Below are positions 10,815-20,316 of a stretch of 64,000 bases of DNA, one piece after another. Where the stretch lies: contig JAOSJL010000001.1 in assembly GCA_027494115.1 (NCBI GenBank), positions 310,001 to 374,000 of the forward strand, written 5' to 3'. Below the pieces are notes generated by a model. It was not told where the DNA came from, made no database searches, and worked only from the letters and a program-made list of their open reading frames with translations. This stretch comes from Acidimicrobiia bacterium. Lineage in GTDB: Bacteria; Actinomycetota; Acidimicrobiia; IMCC26256; JAOSJL01. Both the position numbers and the translations under genes were made by a program. Within the stretch, counting starts at the first letter, position 1; every line of letters begins with the position of its first letter.

Positions 10815-13583
10815 CACCGACGACCACGGCCCGCACTCGGGGAACGACCACGGTCGCGTGGGTGGCCCTCGCTCTCGCGCTCGTCGCCACGGTCACTGCG
10901 GCGGCGCTCCGACGCCACGACCTCGCGAACGAACCCGAACGCCGATTCAACGCAGATGCCGACGCCTACGCGGCGGCCGTCGTCGACGGACTGGACCGGC
11001 AGGCGGATCTGCTCCACGACAGCTCATCGCTGTTTGCCGAGCACCCTGTCCCCTCGATGGAGCAGGCCGAAGGCGTTGCGAACCCCGTGATCCCGTCGAC
11101 GGTCCCCGGCCTCCTCGGAGTGGGTCACGTCGTCGCTGTCGATGAGGAGCAGATCCCGGCGTTTCTGGATCAGAGAGCGGAGATCACGGGCCGCGGCTCG
11201 CAGGTCATCCAACCCGCGGGTCAGCGTGACGTCTACTGGCTGGCAGCGATCTCGATCCCGGAGTCGACCCTGGCTCTGCCGAACATCGACAACCGGGCGA
11301 TTCCCCAGAACCGCGACGCCATGGAGCAGGCACAGGCATCGGGGGAGGTCGTGACCGCGATGCCCGTGGATGTTCCACTTCTCGACAGCCCCGACTCCGA
11401 CGCCGTGACCGTCTTCAACATGTTTCTGGCCGTCGACGCGTCGCAGGAGCCGAACGCTCTGCGGGGTTGGGCGTCCACGACGATCCTGGGCAGCGAATTC
11501 CTGAACGGTGTGATGCCCGGCTTTCCCCACGACGTGAAAGCGACCGCGATCAAGGACGGAGCCACCGCCGTCGTCGGTGAACGCTTCGAAGGCGTGAAGC
11601 CGAGCGATGCAGCCGATGACGTGCGTTCTCCCGGCGAATCCCCGAACGACCAAACCACGACGGCGAGGAACGTGCTCGCGCACGGCCTCAGGTGGAAGCT
11701 CGAGTTCCGGTCCATCGCGGCCCCTCCCGCGATCTCGTGGAGCGAGCCGATTCTGATCCTTCTGCTCGGGGCGTCACTGGGATTCGCCGTCTTCGCCGCC
11801 CTCTACGTGCTCGCCCGCGGTCGAGCGCGCGCCCTGGCGGTCGCGGACCACGCGACGAGCAGCCTCGGACGCGTCGAGGAGCGCTTTCGCAGCGCCTTCG
11901 AAGACGCACCGATCGGCATCGCGCTCGTCGGCAGTAACCACAAGCTCCAGCGGGTCAACCGCGCTCTCTGCTCGATGCTCGGACGCTCGGAGAAGACACT
12001 GGTCGGGTCGGGCCTCGAGGCTGTCGCACATGCCGACGACGTGGCCGATCTCGCCGGACACCTCGACGCACTTCTCCGCGAGGAACCGGTGTCGTTCCCC
12101 TTCGAGTGCCGGTTCGTCGAAGCACACGGAACCCCGGTCACCGCTTCCATCAGCGCCAGCCGGGTAGCCGGCGACAGCGACGCACCGCAGCCGTACTTCA
12201 TCATGCAGATCGAGGACATCTCCGAGCGCAAGCGTGCTGCCGCGCGCCTGGCGTATCAGGCGACTCACGACGCTCTGACGGACATCCCGAACCGCGCGGC
12301 GTTCGTCGAACTTCTCGACGAGACGCTCAAGGAGCCAGGGAACGGGATCGCCGTGCTGTTCATCGATCTCGACCGCTTCAAGGTCGTGAACGACTCGCTG
12401 GGACACTCCGCGGGCGACGAGGTGCTCCGGATCGCCGCGCGTCGGATCCGCACCGCACTCCGTCCCGGCGATCAGGTCGCGCGCATGGGTGGAGACGAGT
12501 TCACGGTTCTCGCACGCGACATCGCGGACGCGGATTCCGCCGAGGCTCTGGCGCACCGCATTCGCGAAACGATGACCGAACCCGTTGCCGTTGCATCCTC
12601 CTCCGTGTCGATCACTCCCAGCATAGGGATCGCCCTCAGCGGAGACCCGTCGGCCAACGCCGAATCCCTGATCCGCGACGCCGACGCCGCGCAGTACAGG
12701 TCCAAGTCCCGCGGCCGTTCACGCATCGAGTTCTTCGACGCGGAGGCCCGCTCCGAGACCCGCCGCGTCCTCGAGATCGAACAGGACCTGAGCCGCGCGC
12801 TCGGCGCCGACGAGCTCGTCCTGCACTACCAGCCCGAAGTCGACCTCGAGACGGGCGCCGTCACCGGTGTCGAGGCACTCATGCGCTGGCATCACCCGCG
12901 ACGCGGAATGCTGCAGCCGGCGGAGTTCATAGACATCGCGGAGGAGTCAGGACTGATTGTTCCCCCTCGGGACGTGGGCGATCATGGAGGCATGCCGACA
13001 GGCGACCCGCTGGGATGCGGAGGGCGTCGGCTCGGGTCTGTCGATGTCGGTCAACCTCTCCGCTCGTCAGTTCCTTCTCCCCGATCTCCCCGACATCGTG
13101 TCCGCGGCCGTTCGGGAGTCGGGACTACCGCCCGAGCGACTCTGCCTCGAGATGACGGAGACGGCGCTGATGGACGAAGGTGACGCGACCCTCGCGTCTC
13201 TCGAGGCCCTCCGTGCACTGGGCGTCCAGCTCAGTGTCGACGACTTCGGAACCGGCTACTCGTCGCTCGCGTACCTCAAGCGCTTCCCGGTGGACTGGCT
13301 GAAGGTCGACCAGTCGTTCGTGGACGGCCTCGGGACCGATGCGGAAGACACCGCCATCGTGACGGCTGTCATCTCCCTGGCTCACGCACTCGATCTCCAC
13401 GTCGTCGCCGAGGGCGTGGAGACCGCGGACCAACTCGCCAACCTCCGGACTCTCGGCTGCGACATCGGACAGGGGACGCTCTTTTCGGCACCGATGCCCG
13501 CCTCGGAGCTCAGGGCCTTCCTGCGGGGCCGCCGCGTCGCCCCCCGCCCTCTCCCCAACCTCTCCTCCAATCCGGCCCTCTGA
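10811..13583 (+). CDS. Membrane GGDEF-EAL protein with CHASE-like sensor and PAS (one frameshift)
   Basis: A dual-domain cyclic-di-GMP enzyme. Order: TM1, CHASE-like sensor (about residues 40-300), TM2 (ILILLLGASLGFAVFAALYV), PAS (FEDAPIGIALVG), GGDEF with MGGDEF and I-site RPGD, then EAL. The EAL domain keeps EALMRW, NLSARQF, LEMTET, DDFGTGYSSL, KVDQSFV and VVAEGVET, so phosphodiesterase activity is expected; the cyclase motif is also intact. The frame breaks at about 12961-12966, where a five-C run seems to hold one extra base. The architecture parallels the upstream cyclase, suggesting duplication followed by gain or loss of EAL. Confidence 0.9.
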
Positions 13584-13670
13584 TTCCAGCGGTTGCCCGA
13601 GCAGAGCACGCCGAAACCGGGCAGACTGGCCGCGCGTGCCCGCTCGGGCGCCAGAGGAGGAGATGGGTTC

Positions 13671-13877
13671 ATGAGTGTCTACAAGGTGATCGAACTGATC
13701 GGGTCGAGCGACAAGTCCTGGGAGGATGCCGCGACCGAGGCCGTCACGCGGGCGCGCCAGAGCCTGCGTGACGTCAGAGTCGCCGAGGTCGTCGAACAGG
13801 ACATCGACCTGAGCGAGGGTGACGCGATCACCTACCGCACGAAGCTCCGCGTGTCCTTCAAGTACGAGGGCGAGTAG
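13671..13877 (+). CDS. Dodecin, flavin-binding protein
   Basis: A 68-residue protein (MSVYKVIELIGSSDKSWEDA) matching dodecin, which forms hollow dodecamers storing or buffering flavins. Conserved features are the SDKSWEDA turn and the strand YRTKLRVSFKYEGE. The ATG at 13671 has a strong AGGAGGAG about 8 nt upstream; reading further upstream adds only unconserved sequence. It stands alone, 90 bp after the GGDEF-EAL gene. Confidence 0.93.
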   Translation: MSVYKVIELIGSSDKSWEDAATEAVTRARQSLRDVRVAEVVEQDIDLSEGDAITYRTKLRVSFKYEGE

Positions 13878-13964
13878 GCCATCCCTGGACGCGACGGCGG
13901 TCGTCCGACCCGGTCGGATTCAGCGGCGCCGCGCCGAGATGTGGAGGAACAGGGGGACGCGGGA

Positions 13965-14165
13965 TCAACGACTCGCGGGGTCGTCGGTATAGCGGGTGGC
14001 CCGTAGATAGGAGCCGTTGATCACGAACGGGGCGTCTCGATCGTCATCGTCCCCGTCGAAAAACCCTGCCGAGTTGATGGGATGAACGATCGCCAGACAC
14101 ATCACCTCTCGGGCGTAACGGATTGCAGCGAACCGCCAACGTTTCGCGCACAAGTCCCAGCTCAC
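13965..14165 (-). CDS. Small hypothetical protein coupled to the thioredoxin-like gene
   Basis: A 66-codon frame whose GTG at 14163-14165 overlaps the stop of the upstream thioredoxin-like gene (GTGA), a common coupling arrangement in this window. The product starts SWDLCAKRWRFAAIRYA and has a mixed composition with an acidic DGDDDDRD stretch. No family recognised. Support is the overlap and composition only; it could be spurious. Confidence 0.35.
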   Translation of the reverse strand: MSWDLCAKRWRFAAIRYAREVMCLAIVHPINSAGFFDGDDDDRDAPFVINGSYLRATRYTDDPASR

Positions 14166-14482
14166 CCCGCCTTCGCCTTCGCCTTCCGAAGCGCCCCGCG
14201 GATCTGGTCGAGTGACGGCGTTCCGGCCGGGCCCGCCTCGGTGTCGTAACGCCGGCAGGCCAAGCCGACCTGTGTCCCCGCAGTGTCGAAGGCGTCGTCG
14301 CCGTCGATGACAATCGTGGGCGAGCCTCGAAAGTCGTGAGCCTCGGCGGCTTCGGGCGTCTCCACGAGTTCAAAACGGATCTTCGCGTCCTCCAGATCCT
14401 CGAGATCCAGCGCGTCGAAGAGTCGTTTCGTCGCGCGCTTCCAATTCGGGCATCCGTCGAAGTACCGCATCGTCACCTGCAT
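14162..14482 (-). CDS. Thioredoxin-like protein under a MerR-type promoter
   Basis: A 106-residue protein starting MQVTMRYFDGCPNW, with the beta-strand then Cys-containing turn of thioredoxin-fold proteins, a cis-Pro-like FRGSPTIVIDG segment and a Lys-rich tail. The motif is CPNW, with only one Cys where a dithiol would have CxxC; another Cys is in GLACRRY. Proteins of this kind occur with mercury and metal resistance regulators. ATG at 14482 has GAGGAGGGG upstream. The promoter at 14509-14540 and the divergent MerR gene imply metal- or thiol-stress induction; substrate unknown. Confidence 0.7.
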   Translation of the reverse strand: MQVTMRYFDGCPNWKRATKRLFDALDLEDLEDAKIRFELVETPEAAEAHDFRGSPTIVIDGDDAFDTAGTQVGLACRRYDTEAGPAGTPSLDQIRGALRKAKAKAG

Positions 14483-14508
14483 CGGGGTTCCCCTCCTCGT
14501 CTCGATCG

Positions 14509-14540
14509 ACCGTAAGGCCTCCAGTACGCTGGAAGGTCAA
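14509..14540 (-). promoter_or_regulatory. MerR-family promoter/operator
   Basis: Reading on the minus strand: TTGACC (-35, 14535-14540), then an inverted repeat CTTCCAG-CGTA-CTGGAGG in the spacer, then TTACGG/TACGGT (-10, 14509-14515). The spacer is 19 or 20 bp, the over-long spacing typical of promoters that MerR-family regulators activate by DNA distortion. It drives the thioredoxin-like gene and lies 25 bp before the divergent merR-like gene, so autoregulation is likely. Confidence 0.8.
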
Positions 14541-14564
14541 GAAGAACTTCGGATCGGAGACCGC

Positions 14565-14959
14565 GTGCTGATCGGAGAACTCGCTCAGCGATGTGAGGTT
14601 TCGAGCAAAGCGATCCGCTACTACGAAGACATCGGCGTCCTCGATCAAGCGGAGCGAACCCCGTCGGGATACCGGAACTACGGACAGACTGCGGTTGACA
14701 GGCTCGCGTTCATCAAGGCCGCGCAGGCCGTAGGTCTGACCCTCGCCGAGATCAGGAGATCATCGGCTTCCGTGACCGGGACGAAACCCCGTGCGGACAC
14801 GTCCGGGAGCTCATCGACGACCACGCGCGGTCGATCGACGAACAAATTCGCGACTTGTCGGTGCTCCGATCGGAACTCAAACGGCTCAGTACTCGCGCTC
14901 GACAGCTCGATCCACGGGACTGCGACCCTTCGGAGATCTGCCACATCATTCCCCGCTGA
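14565..14959 (+). CDS. MerR-family metal or thiol-responsive regulator (one frameshift)
   Basis: N-terminal winged helix-turn-helix (MLIGELAQRCEVSSKAIRYY, then GYRNYG and AFIKAAQAVGLTLAEI) is canonical MerR. The frame breaks at about 14754; one base appears missing, after which the neighbouring frame gives EIIGFRDRDETPCGHVRELI, the dimerisation helix and a cysteine-bearing tail (RDCDPSEICH) ending at a TGA at 14957-14959. Cysteines in PCGH, RDC and EIC sit where MerR and ZntR bind metal. The restored length is ~131 residues. It faces its likely target across the operator at 14509-14540. The effector is not resolvable by eye. Confidence 0.85.
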
Positions 14960-14977
14960 CCGGTGGCGGCGGGTCCC

Positions 14978-15064
14978 CTGACCACAATCACGATCCAGCC
15001 CCGGAGCGACCCGATCATCGACCCGACCGGTGGCGGACCAAGTGAATCGCGCCGGGTTTCGTAG
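14978..15064 (+). pseudogene. Truncated 5' copy of the gene at 15444
   Basis: From CTG 14978 the frame reads TTITIQPRSDPIIDPTGGG and stops at 15062-15064. The first ~18 codons closely match the start of the gene at 15444 (TTITIQPWNDPIID) at both DNA and protein level; similarity then ends. It looks like a fragment left by duplication or recombination. The CTG in place of ATG and the short length argue against a working gene. Confidence 0.6.
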
Positions 15065-15443
15065 AGCCTTTGATGTTCCCCCGGACCCGGCGCGGTTCAG
15101 GGTGCGGTGGGGGTCTGCCGGGGACGAGCCTCCCACTCGACGGGCGCCAGGTCAGTCGGGCCGAACCGCGACCTTCCCCTCCGCATCACGGCGAACCGAA
15201 GCGGTCGGCGTCTTTCTTCGGCCGTCCAGGCTTGCGGGTCCACGTGTCTGGCGGGTAGGCCATGTCGTGAGTGGCACCTTCAAGACACGAATGGACCCGT
15301 AGAAACTACTTGACACAACTTGACATGATCTGAGATGGTGGGCGTCCGGCCCACTTCCCCCACGACGGACCGGCACGGGCAGCCGTGCGCCGGTTCCACG
15401 GACACACGCGCGGTGCGAGGGCGCCGCTCAAGAGGGGGACACC
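15065..15443. other. Intergenic region with direct-repeat operator candidate
   Basis: About 380 bases with no convincing gene; candidate frames are Arg/Pro-rich and conflict with each other. The octamer ACTTGACA occurs twice 10 bp apart (15308-15315 and 15318-15325), one helical turn, and contains two possible -35 TTGACA hexamers. It is probably the control region of the gene at 15444. Confidence 0.45.
15308..15325 (+). promoter_or_regulatory. Direct-repeat operator/-35 candidate
   Basis: Two perfect ACTTGACA octamers with start-to-start spacing of 10 bp. This could be a regulator-binding direct repeat, a doubled -35 element, or both. I found no clear -10 at ideal distance, so the promoter assignment is weak. 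Confidence 0.35.
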
Positions 15444-16058
15444 ATGACCACCATCACGATCCAGCCCTGGAACGACCCGATCATCGACACGATCGGTCAC
15501 GATCCGCGCTCGCTCTACGTGGAGCGCTTCTGGCTCCCCACTCTCGGGCCTACGAGCCTGCTGCTCCTACGGCATCTGGCCACGCGCTTCGATCGGGAAC
15601 CGGGGGGAATCGAGGTGCGTCTCGCCACCACCTCCCAGGCCCTCGGGGTCGGCGCACGCGAGGGTGCGAGCTCCCCGCTGGTGCGCAGTCTCGCTCGGCT
15701 CGCGCAGTTCGATCTCGCCTGCGACGACGGCCAGGGGACCGTCGCCGTACGCCGAAACGTCCCTCCGGTGAACCGCCGGCACCTCAAGCGACTGTCGCCG
15801 GAGCTCCGTGCCGAACACGCCCAGTGGACCGACGCCGAGGACTCCGAAGCGCCACTCGCCTCCGCGAGAAAGCGCGCCCGACGGGTCGCGTTCACGCTGT
15901 TGGAGCAGGGCGACGACCCCGGACGGGTCGAACGGGTTCTGTTCGCCACGGGCTTCCATCCGTCGATCTGCCACGAGGCGGCGCAGTGGGCCTACGACCG
16001 CCACCGTGAGGCGCTCGAGGAGGCCGAGAAGATCGAGGTCCCCGACACGGCCGCCTGA
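15444..16058 (+). CDS. Conserved hypothetical protein, possible winged-helix
   Basis: ATG 15444 is preceded by AGAGGGGG. The 204-residue product opens with TTITIQPWNDPIIDTIGHD, has a helical segment WLPTLGPTSLLLLRHLATRF, then a winged-helix-like section (VRLATTSQALGVG, SSPLVRSLARLAQFDLA) where helix, turn and beta-wing can be traced, and a helical C-terminus. I infer a DNA-binding or regulatory protein; no named family recognised. A fragment of its 5' end lies at 14978. Confidence 0.65.
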   Translation: MTTITIQPWNDPIIDTIGHDPRSLYVERFWLPTLGPTSLLLLRHLATRFDREPGGIEVRLATTSQALGVGAREGASSPLVRSLARLAQFDLACDDGQGTVAVRRNVPPVNRRHLKRLSPELRAEHAQWTDAEDSEAPLASARKRARRVAFTLLEQGDDPGRVERVLFATGFHPSICHEAAQWAYDRHREALEEAEKIEVPDTAA

Positions 16059-16096
16059 CAGCGCGCAGTGCCGGTGTCCCCGGGTAGGTTCCCACC

Positions 16097-16861
<765 letters not shown>

Positions 16862-16874
16862 CCGACACGACACC

Positions 16875-17306
16875 TCAGCGAGTGCGGTTCGGCGGACCTT
16901 CCATGACCCGACGTGCGAAGAGGAAACGCACGACCGAGAACACCACGACGTTGATGAGTTGCGCAGCGATGAAGAAGACCCCCGCGGCCACCATCAGCAC
17001 GTAGGCGAGCCAGTCCAGACCCCGCACGATCGACACGCCACCGAGAAAGGTCACGTACTGACGGCGCACGGAGGCGTGGGCGGTCGTCGACTCGAAGACG
17101 AAGTGCCGGGCGAGGAAGAAGTTGATCGTGACCTGGACCCAGAGCACGAACGCGTAGGCGAGCCACACGGGCACCGGTGTCCACTCGACCAGCGCCGCGT
17201 TGAGCCCGATCGCGAGGACGAACGCGGGCAGGCCGATGAGCATGAACGCACCGAACCGTTTCGCGCCGCTGACGAATGAGGAATTCACCGGCGCAGTCTC
17301 ACGCAC
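16875..17306 (-). CDS. GtrA-like membrane protein
   Basis: A 143-residue protein with four TM helices and the family pattern: FMLIGLPAFVLAIGLNAAL, then VQVTINFFLARHFVFES (the conserved NFxxxRxxVF region), then two more helices and a basic end. GtrA proteins act in cell-surface polysaccharide synthesis, sometimes proposed to move lipid-linked sugars across the membrane. GTG starts at 17306 and 17288 are both possible. Convergent with the sirtuin gene, 13 nt apart. Confidence 0.85.
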   Translation of the reverse strand: MRETAPVNSSFVSGAKRFGAFMLIGLPAFVLAIGLNAALVEWTPVPVWLAYAFVLWVQVTINFFLARHFVFESTTAHASVRRQYVTFLGGVSIVRGLDWLAYVLMVAAGVFFIAAQLINVVVFSVVRFLFARRVMEGPPNRTR

Positions 17307-17382
17307 GGATCCACCCGACCCCCATCCGGCCTCCAGGGTAGAATGCCGTGTTTGAGCAACACGCGTAGTCGCGGAGGCCGGG

Positions 17383-18153
17383 ATGGCGACTCAGGGACCC
17401 ACCGCAGGGGGAATGCCGCAGCCGCCTCCGGGCGCTACAGGTTGGTGGCAGGCCAGCGATGGACTCTGGTACCCACCCCAGTCCCGACCGCCGACATGGG
17501 GGCCGGCCGCTCCGCCCCGCAGAAACGGCCTCGCCACGGCCGCTCTCGTGGTGGGAATCGTCGGGGTCGTCCTGGGCTACGTCGGAATACTCCTCGGGCC
17601 CGTCGCGGTGGCACTCGGCGTCATCGGCTACCGCAACACCACCGAGGACCCGACGCTGCCGGGGCGGACGACGGCGCTCGTGGGCTCGATCCTCGGCGGT
17701 GTCGCCGTCGTCACCGGCATCGCCAGCCTGATCCTCTTCTTCTGGGTGTGGAATTGGACGTGGAGCACCGCAGGGGACGACTTCGTCAGGAGCCTGGACG
17801 AGACCGCACGAGAGCTCGAGGGAGACCCCTTCGGTCGGTCCATCCCCGACGACGTCCAGATCACAGCCGACTGCGTCGTCACAGAAGACAACCTCGTACG
17901 AGCAGAGGGAACACTCACCAACACCGGCAGCGAGCGCCGCAGTTTCGACATCGAGGTCGAGGTCCATTCGGGCTCGGAGATCCACGGCTACACGAACGCC
18001 GAGGTCGACGACGTGGCACCCGGCGAGACGGTGTCCTGGAAAACGTACGACAGCGAGGGCTATGCGCCGTCGACGCACGACCCGAACGCCGGACCGGTAC
18101 CGCAACTGGAGTGCGAGGTCGACAACGTGGACGAGCGTTTCGTCACACCCTGA
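17383..18153 (+). CDS. DUF2510/DUF4190-type membrane protein with FxLYD-like tail
   Basis: ATG 17383 follows GGAGG. The 256-residue product has an N-terminal DUF2510-like motif (GWWQASDGLWYPP), then two TM helices in a DUF4190-like hairpin (ALVVGIVGVVLGYVGILLG and LVGSILGGVAVVTGIASLI), then an extracytoplasmic domain (ITADCVVTEDNLVRAEGTL, with a matching LECEVD near the end) that reads like an FxLYD beta-sandwich. Two Cys could form a disulfide. Common in actinobacteria, function unknown. Confidence 0.8.
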   Translation: MATQGPTAGGMPQPPPGATGWWQASDGLWYPPQSRPPTWGPAAPPRRNGLATAALVVGIVGVVLGYVGILLGPVAVALGVIGYRNTTEDPTLPGRTTALVGSILGGVAVVTGIASLILFFWVWNWTWSTAGDDFVRSLDETARELEGDPFGRSIPDDVQITADCVVTEDNLVRAEGTLTNTGSERRSFDIEVEVHSGSEIHGYTNAEVDDVAPGETVSWKTYDSEGYAPSTHDPNAGPVPQLECEVDNVDERFVTP

Positions 18154-18165
18154 CGACCGTCCACC

Positions 18166-18912
18166 TCACGCCTCCTTGGAGGCGGCGACAGCCGCGCCCA
18201 CGATCCCGGCCTCGTTGCGCAGCTGCGCCGCGACGAGCTCCGCTCGGACGTCGATGTACTCGAAGTACTTGTCGGACTTCTTCGACACCCCACCACCGAT
18301 GATGATCAGCTCGGGGTTGACGAGCGCTTCGAGGGTCTGGAGATAGCGGCTGACGCGTTTGGCCCACTTCTTCCACTTCAGTCCCTTGTCTTCACGGACC
18401 TTCTCCGACGCCCACGTCTCGGCGTCACGACCCTTGATCTCGATGTGACCGAGCTCGGTGTTCGGCACGAGTACGCCGTCCACGAACAGCGCCGTACCGA
18501 TTCCGGTACCCAGGGTCACCATGGCGACAAGTCCTGTGCGACCGCGGCCGGCGCCGAACTCCATCTCGGCCATGCCCGCGGCATCGGCGTCGTTCAGCAG
18601 TGTCACCGGCCGACCGGTGGCCTGCTCGAGGACAGTGCGCGCGTCGGAACCCTTCCAGGACTTGTCGACGTTGGCGGCGGTGAGGGCGACACCGTGTTGG
18701 ATCACCGCCGGGAACGTGCATCCGATGCGTCCACCGACGTCGAAATGCCCGACGACCTCGGCCACGGTCGCCGCGACCGCGTCGGGCGTAGCCGGATGCG
18801 GGGTCGGGATCCGCCGGCGGGCCTCGGCCAGTTCGCCGGCACCGAGATCGACCGGAGCGCCCTTGATCCCCGTGCCACCGATGTCCACACCCATGAGGCT
18901 CTTCGGTCCCAC
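18166..18912 (-). CDS. ppgK: Polyphosphate glucokinase
   Basis: A ROK-family kinase phosphorylating glucose with polyphosphate and/or ATP, typical of actinobacteria. The 248-residue product begins [16 protein letters not shown] (phosphate-binding), has IGCTFPAVI, the glucose-binding [23 protein letters not shown], and [14 protein letters not shown]. Length matches family members (~250). GTG 18912 or the internal ATG (MGVDIGGT) could start it. Convergent with the DUF4190 gene and divergent from the rhodanese-E1 gene. Confidence 0.93.
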   Translation of the reverse strand: MGPKSLMGVDIGGTGIKGAPVDLGAGELAEARRRIPTPHPATPDAVAATVAEVVGHFDVGGRIGCTFPAVIQHGVALTAANVDKSWKGSDARTVLEQATGRPVTLLNDADAAGMAEMEFGAGRGRTGLVAMVTLGTGIGTALFVDGVLVPNTELGHIEIKGRDAETWASEKVREDKGLKWKKWAKRVSRYLQTLEALVNPELIIIGGGVSKKSDKYFEYIDVRAELVAAQLRNEAGIVGAAVAASKEA

Positions 18913-18995
18913 TGGTTCCCCTTCTCTCCCGTGGCCAAGGTGTCTACCAGTATTTGTCGGCCTGCGGGGGCCGTGATGAAAGGGCTAAAGGCCGG

Positions 18996-19024
18996 TTGGG
19001 AATATCCGACCTCTGAGGTAGGCT
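18996..19024 (+). promoter_or_regulatory. Candidate sigma-70-type promoter upstream of the rhodanese-E1 gene
   Basis: TTGGGA at 18996-19001, a 17-bp spacer, and TAGGCT at 19019-19024, about 105 bp before the ATG at 19128. A doubled GGAACACTGCC repeat follows in the leader. Match to consensus is moderate, so this is tentative. Confidence 0.3.
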
Positions 19025-19127
19025 TTTACCCTCGAACAACCGGAACACTGCCGGAACACTGCCGGAACCCGCCCGGTTCCGGCCCCGTTCACGGCACCGA
19101 CCGGACCGCAATCCGAAGGAATCTCTG

Positions 19128-20297
19128 ATGGCCAGCTTCCGCGACCTCCTCGCCGACACGAAGGCGAAGATCTCCGAGGTCGATCCCGCCGAGGCCGAGG
19201 AACGCATCGAAACCGCCACGTTCCTCGACGTGCGGGAACAGGACGAGGTCGACCAGGGCGTCGTGCCCGGTGCCGTCCACATCCCGCGCGGTCACCTCGA
19301 GAGCCAGGTCGAGAACAGGCTCACCGATCGTGACGCACCCGTCGTCGTCTACTGCGCCGGCGGTGTCCGCTCGGCATTCGCCGCCCGGACCCTCGAGGAA
19401 CTCGGCTACACCGACGTCGTCTCGATGGCCGGTGGCTACGGTCGCTGGAAGGACGAGGGGCGCCCGTGGGTCACGCCCGCTGTGCTCACGGCCGACCAAC
19501 GCGACCGCTATCAGCGCCACACGCTGCTTCCGGAGGTCGGCGTCGAGGGTCAACAGCGGCTCCTCGACTCCAAGGTGCTCCTGCTCGGCGCCGGTGGCCT
19601 CGGCTCGCCCGCGGCTCTCTACCTCGCGGCCGCCGGTGTGGGCACGATCGGCGTCGTCGACATGGACGTTGTCGACGCGTCGAACCTCCAACGTCAGATC
19701 CTGCACAACATGAGCCGGATCGGCGACCGCAAGGTCGACTCGGCGAAGAAGACACTGACCGAGCTCAACCCCGACGTGAACGTCGTGGGCTACGACGTAC
19801 GCCTCGGCGCCGACAACGTGCTCGACGTCATCGATGGTTACGACGTGATCGTCGACGGCGCCGACAACTTCCCGGTGCGCTACCTGCTGAACGACGCGTC
19901 ACTCGTCAAGAAGATCCCCGTCGTGCACGGTTCCATCTTCCGCTTCGAGGGCCAGGTCACCGTGTTCGACCCCTACGAGGGGCCGTGCTACCGGTGCCTG
20001 CTGCCCGAACCCCCGCCTCCTGAACTGGCGCCCAGTTGCGCCGAGGCCGGCGTGCTCGGTGTTCTCCCGGGAATCGTCGGTTCGGTCCAGGCTCTCGAGG
20101 CCATCAAGGTGCTGCTCGACCTGGGTGACCCGCTCGTGGGCAGGTTGCTCGCTTACGACGCTCTCGAGCAGAGCTTCCGGACCTTCAAGGTGCGCCGTGA
20201 TCCGCAGTGCCCCGCGTGCGGGGAAGACGCACCCCCGATCCAGATCGCGGAGTACGACCAGTTCTGCCTCCCCCACGCGGTGTTGGCCGACGACTGA
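19128..20297 (+). CDS. Rhodanese-E1 fusion, MoeB/MoeZ-like adenylyltransferase/sulfurtransferase
   Basis: Predicted to adenylate the C-terminal Gly-Gly of a ubiquitin-like sulfur carrier (MoaD, ThiS or CysO) and transfer sulfur. Residues ~1-120 are a rhodanese domain with active-site Cys in VVYCAGGVRS; residues ~125-389 are the E1 domain (LLLGAGGLGSPAALYLAAAG, then DNFPVRYLLND, GPCYRCLLPE, and a CPAC zinc pair). Usual MoeZ has rhodanese at the C-terminus; here the order is reversed. ATG 19128 has AAGGA upstream. The sulfur-carrier partner is not in the window. Confidence 0.88.
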   Translation: MASFRDLLADTKAKISEVDPAEAEERIETATFLDVREQDEVDQGVVPGAVHIPRGHLESQVENRLTDRDAPVVVYCAGGVRSAFAARTLEELGYTDVVSMAGGYGRWKDEGRPWVTPAVLTADQRDRYQRHTLLPEVGVEGQQRLLDSKVLLLGAGGLGSPAALYLAAAGVGTIGVVDMDVVDASNLQRQILHNMSRIGDRKVDSAKKTLTELNPDVNVVGYDVRLGADNVLDVIDGYDVIVDGADNFPVRYLLNDASLVKKIPVVHGSIFRFEGQVTVFDPYEGPCYRCLLPEPPPPELAPSCAEAGVLGVLPGIVGSVQALEAIKVLLDLGDPLVGRLLAYDALEQSFRTFKVRRDPQCPACGEDAPPIQIAEYDQFCLPHAVLADD

Positions 20298-20316
20298 GCC
20301 TCCCTGCGTCAGACAG

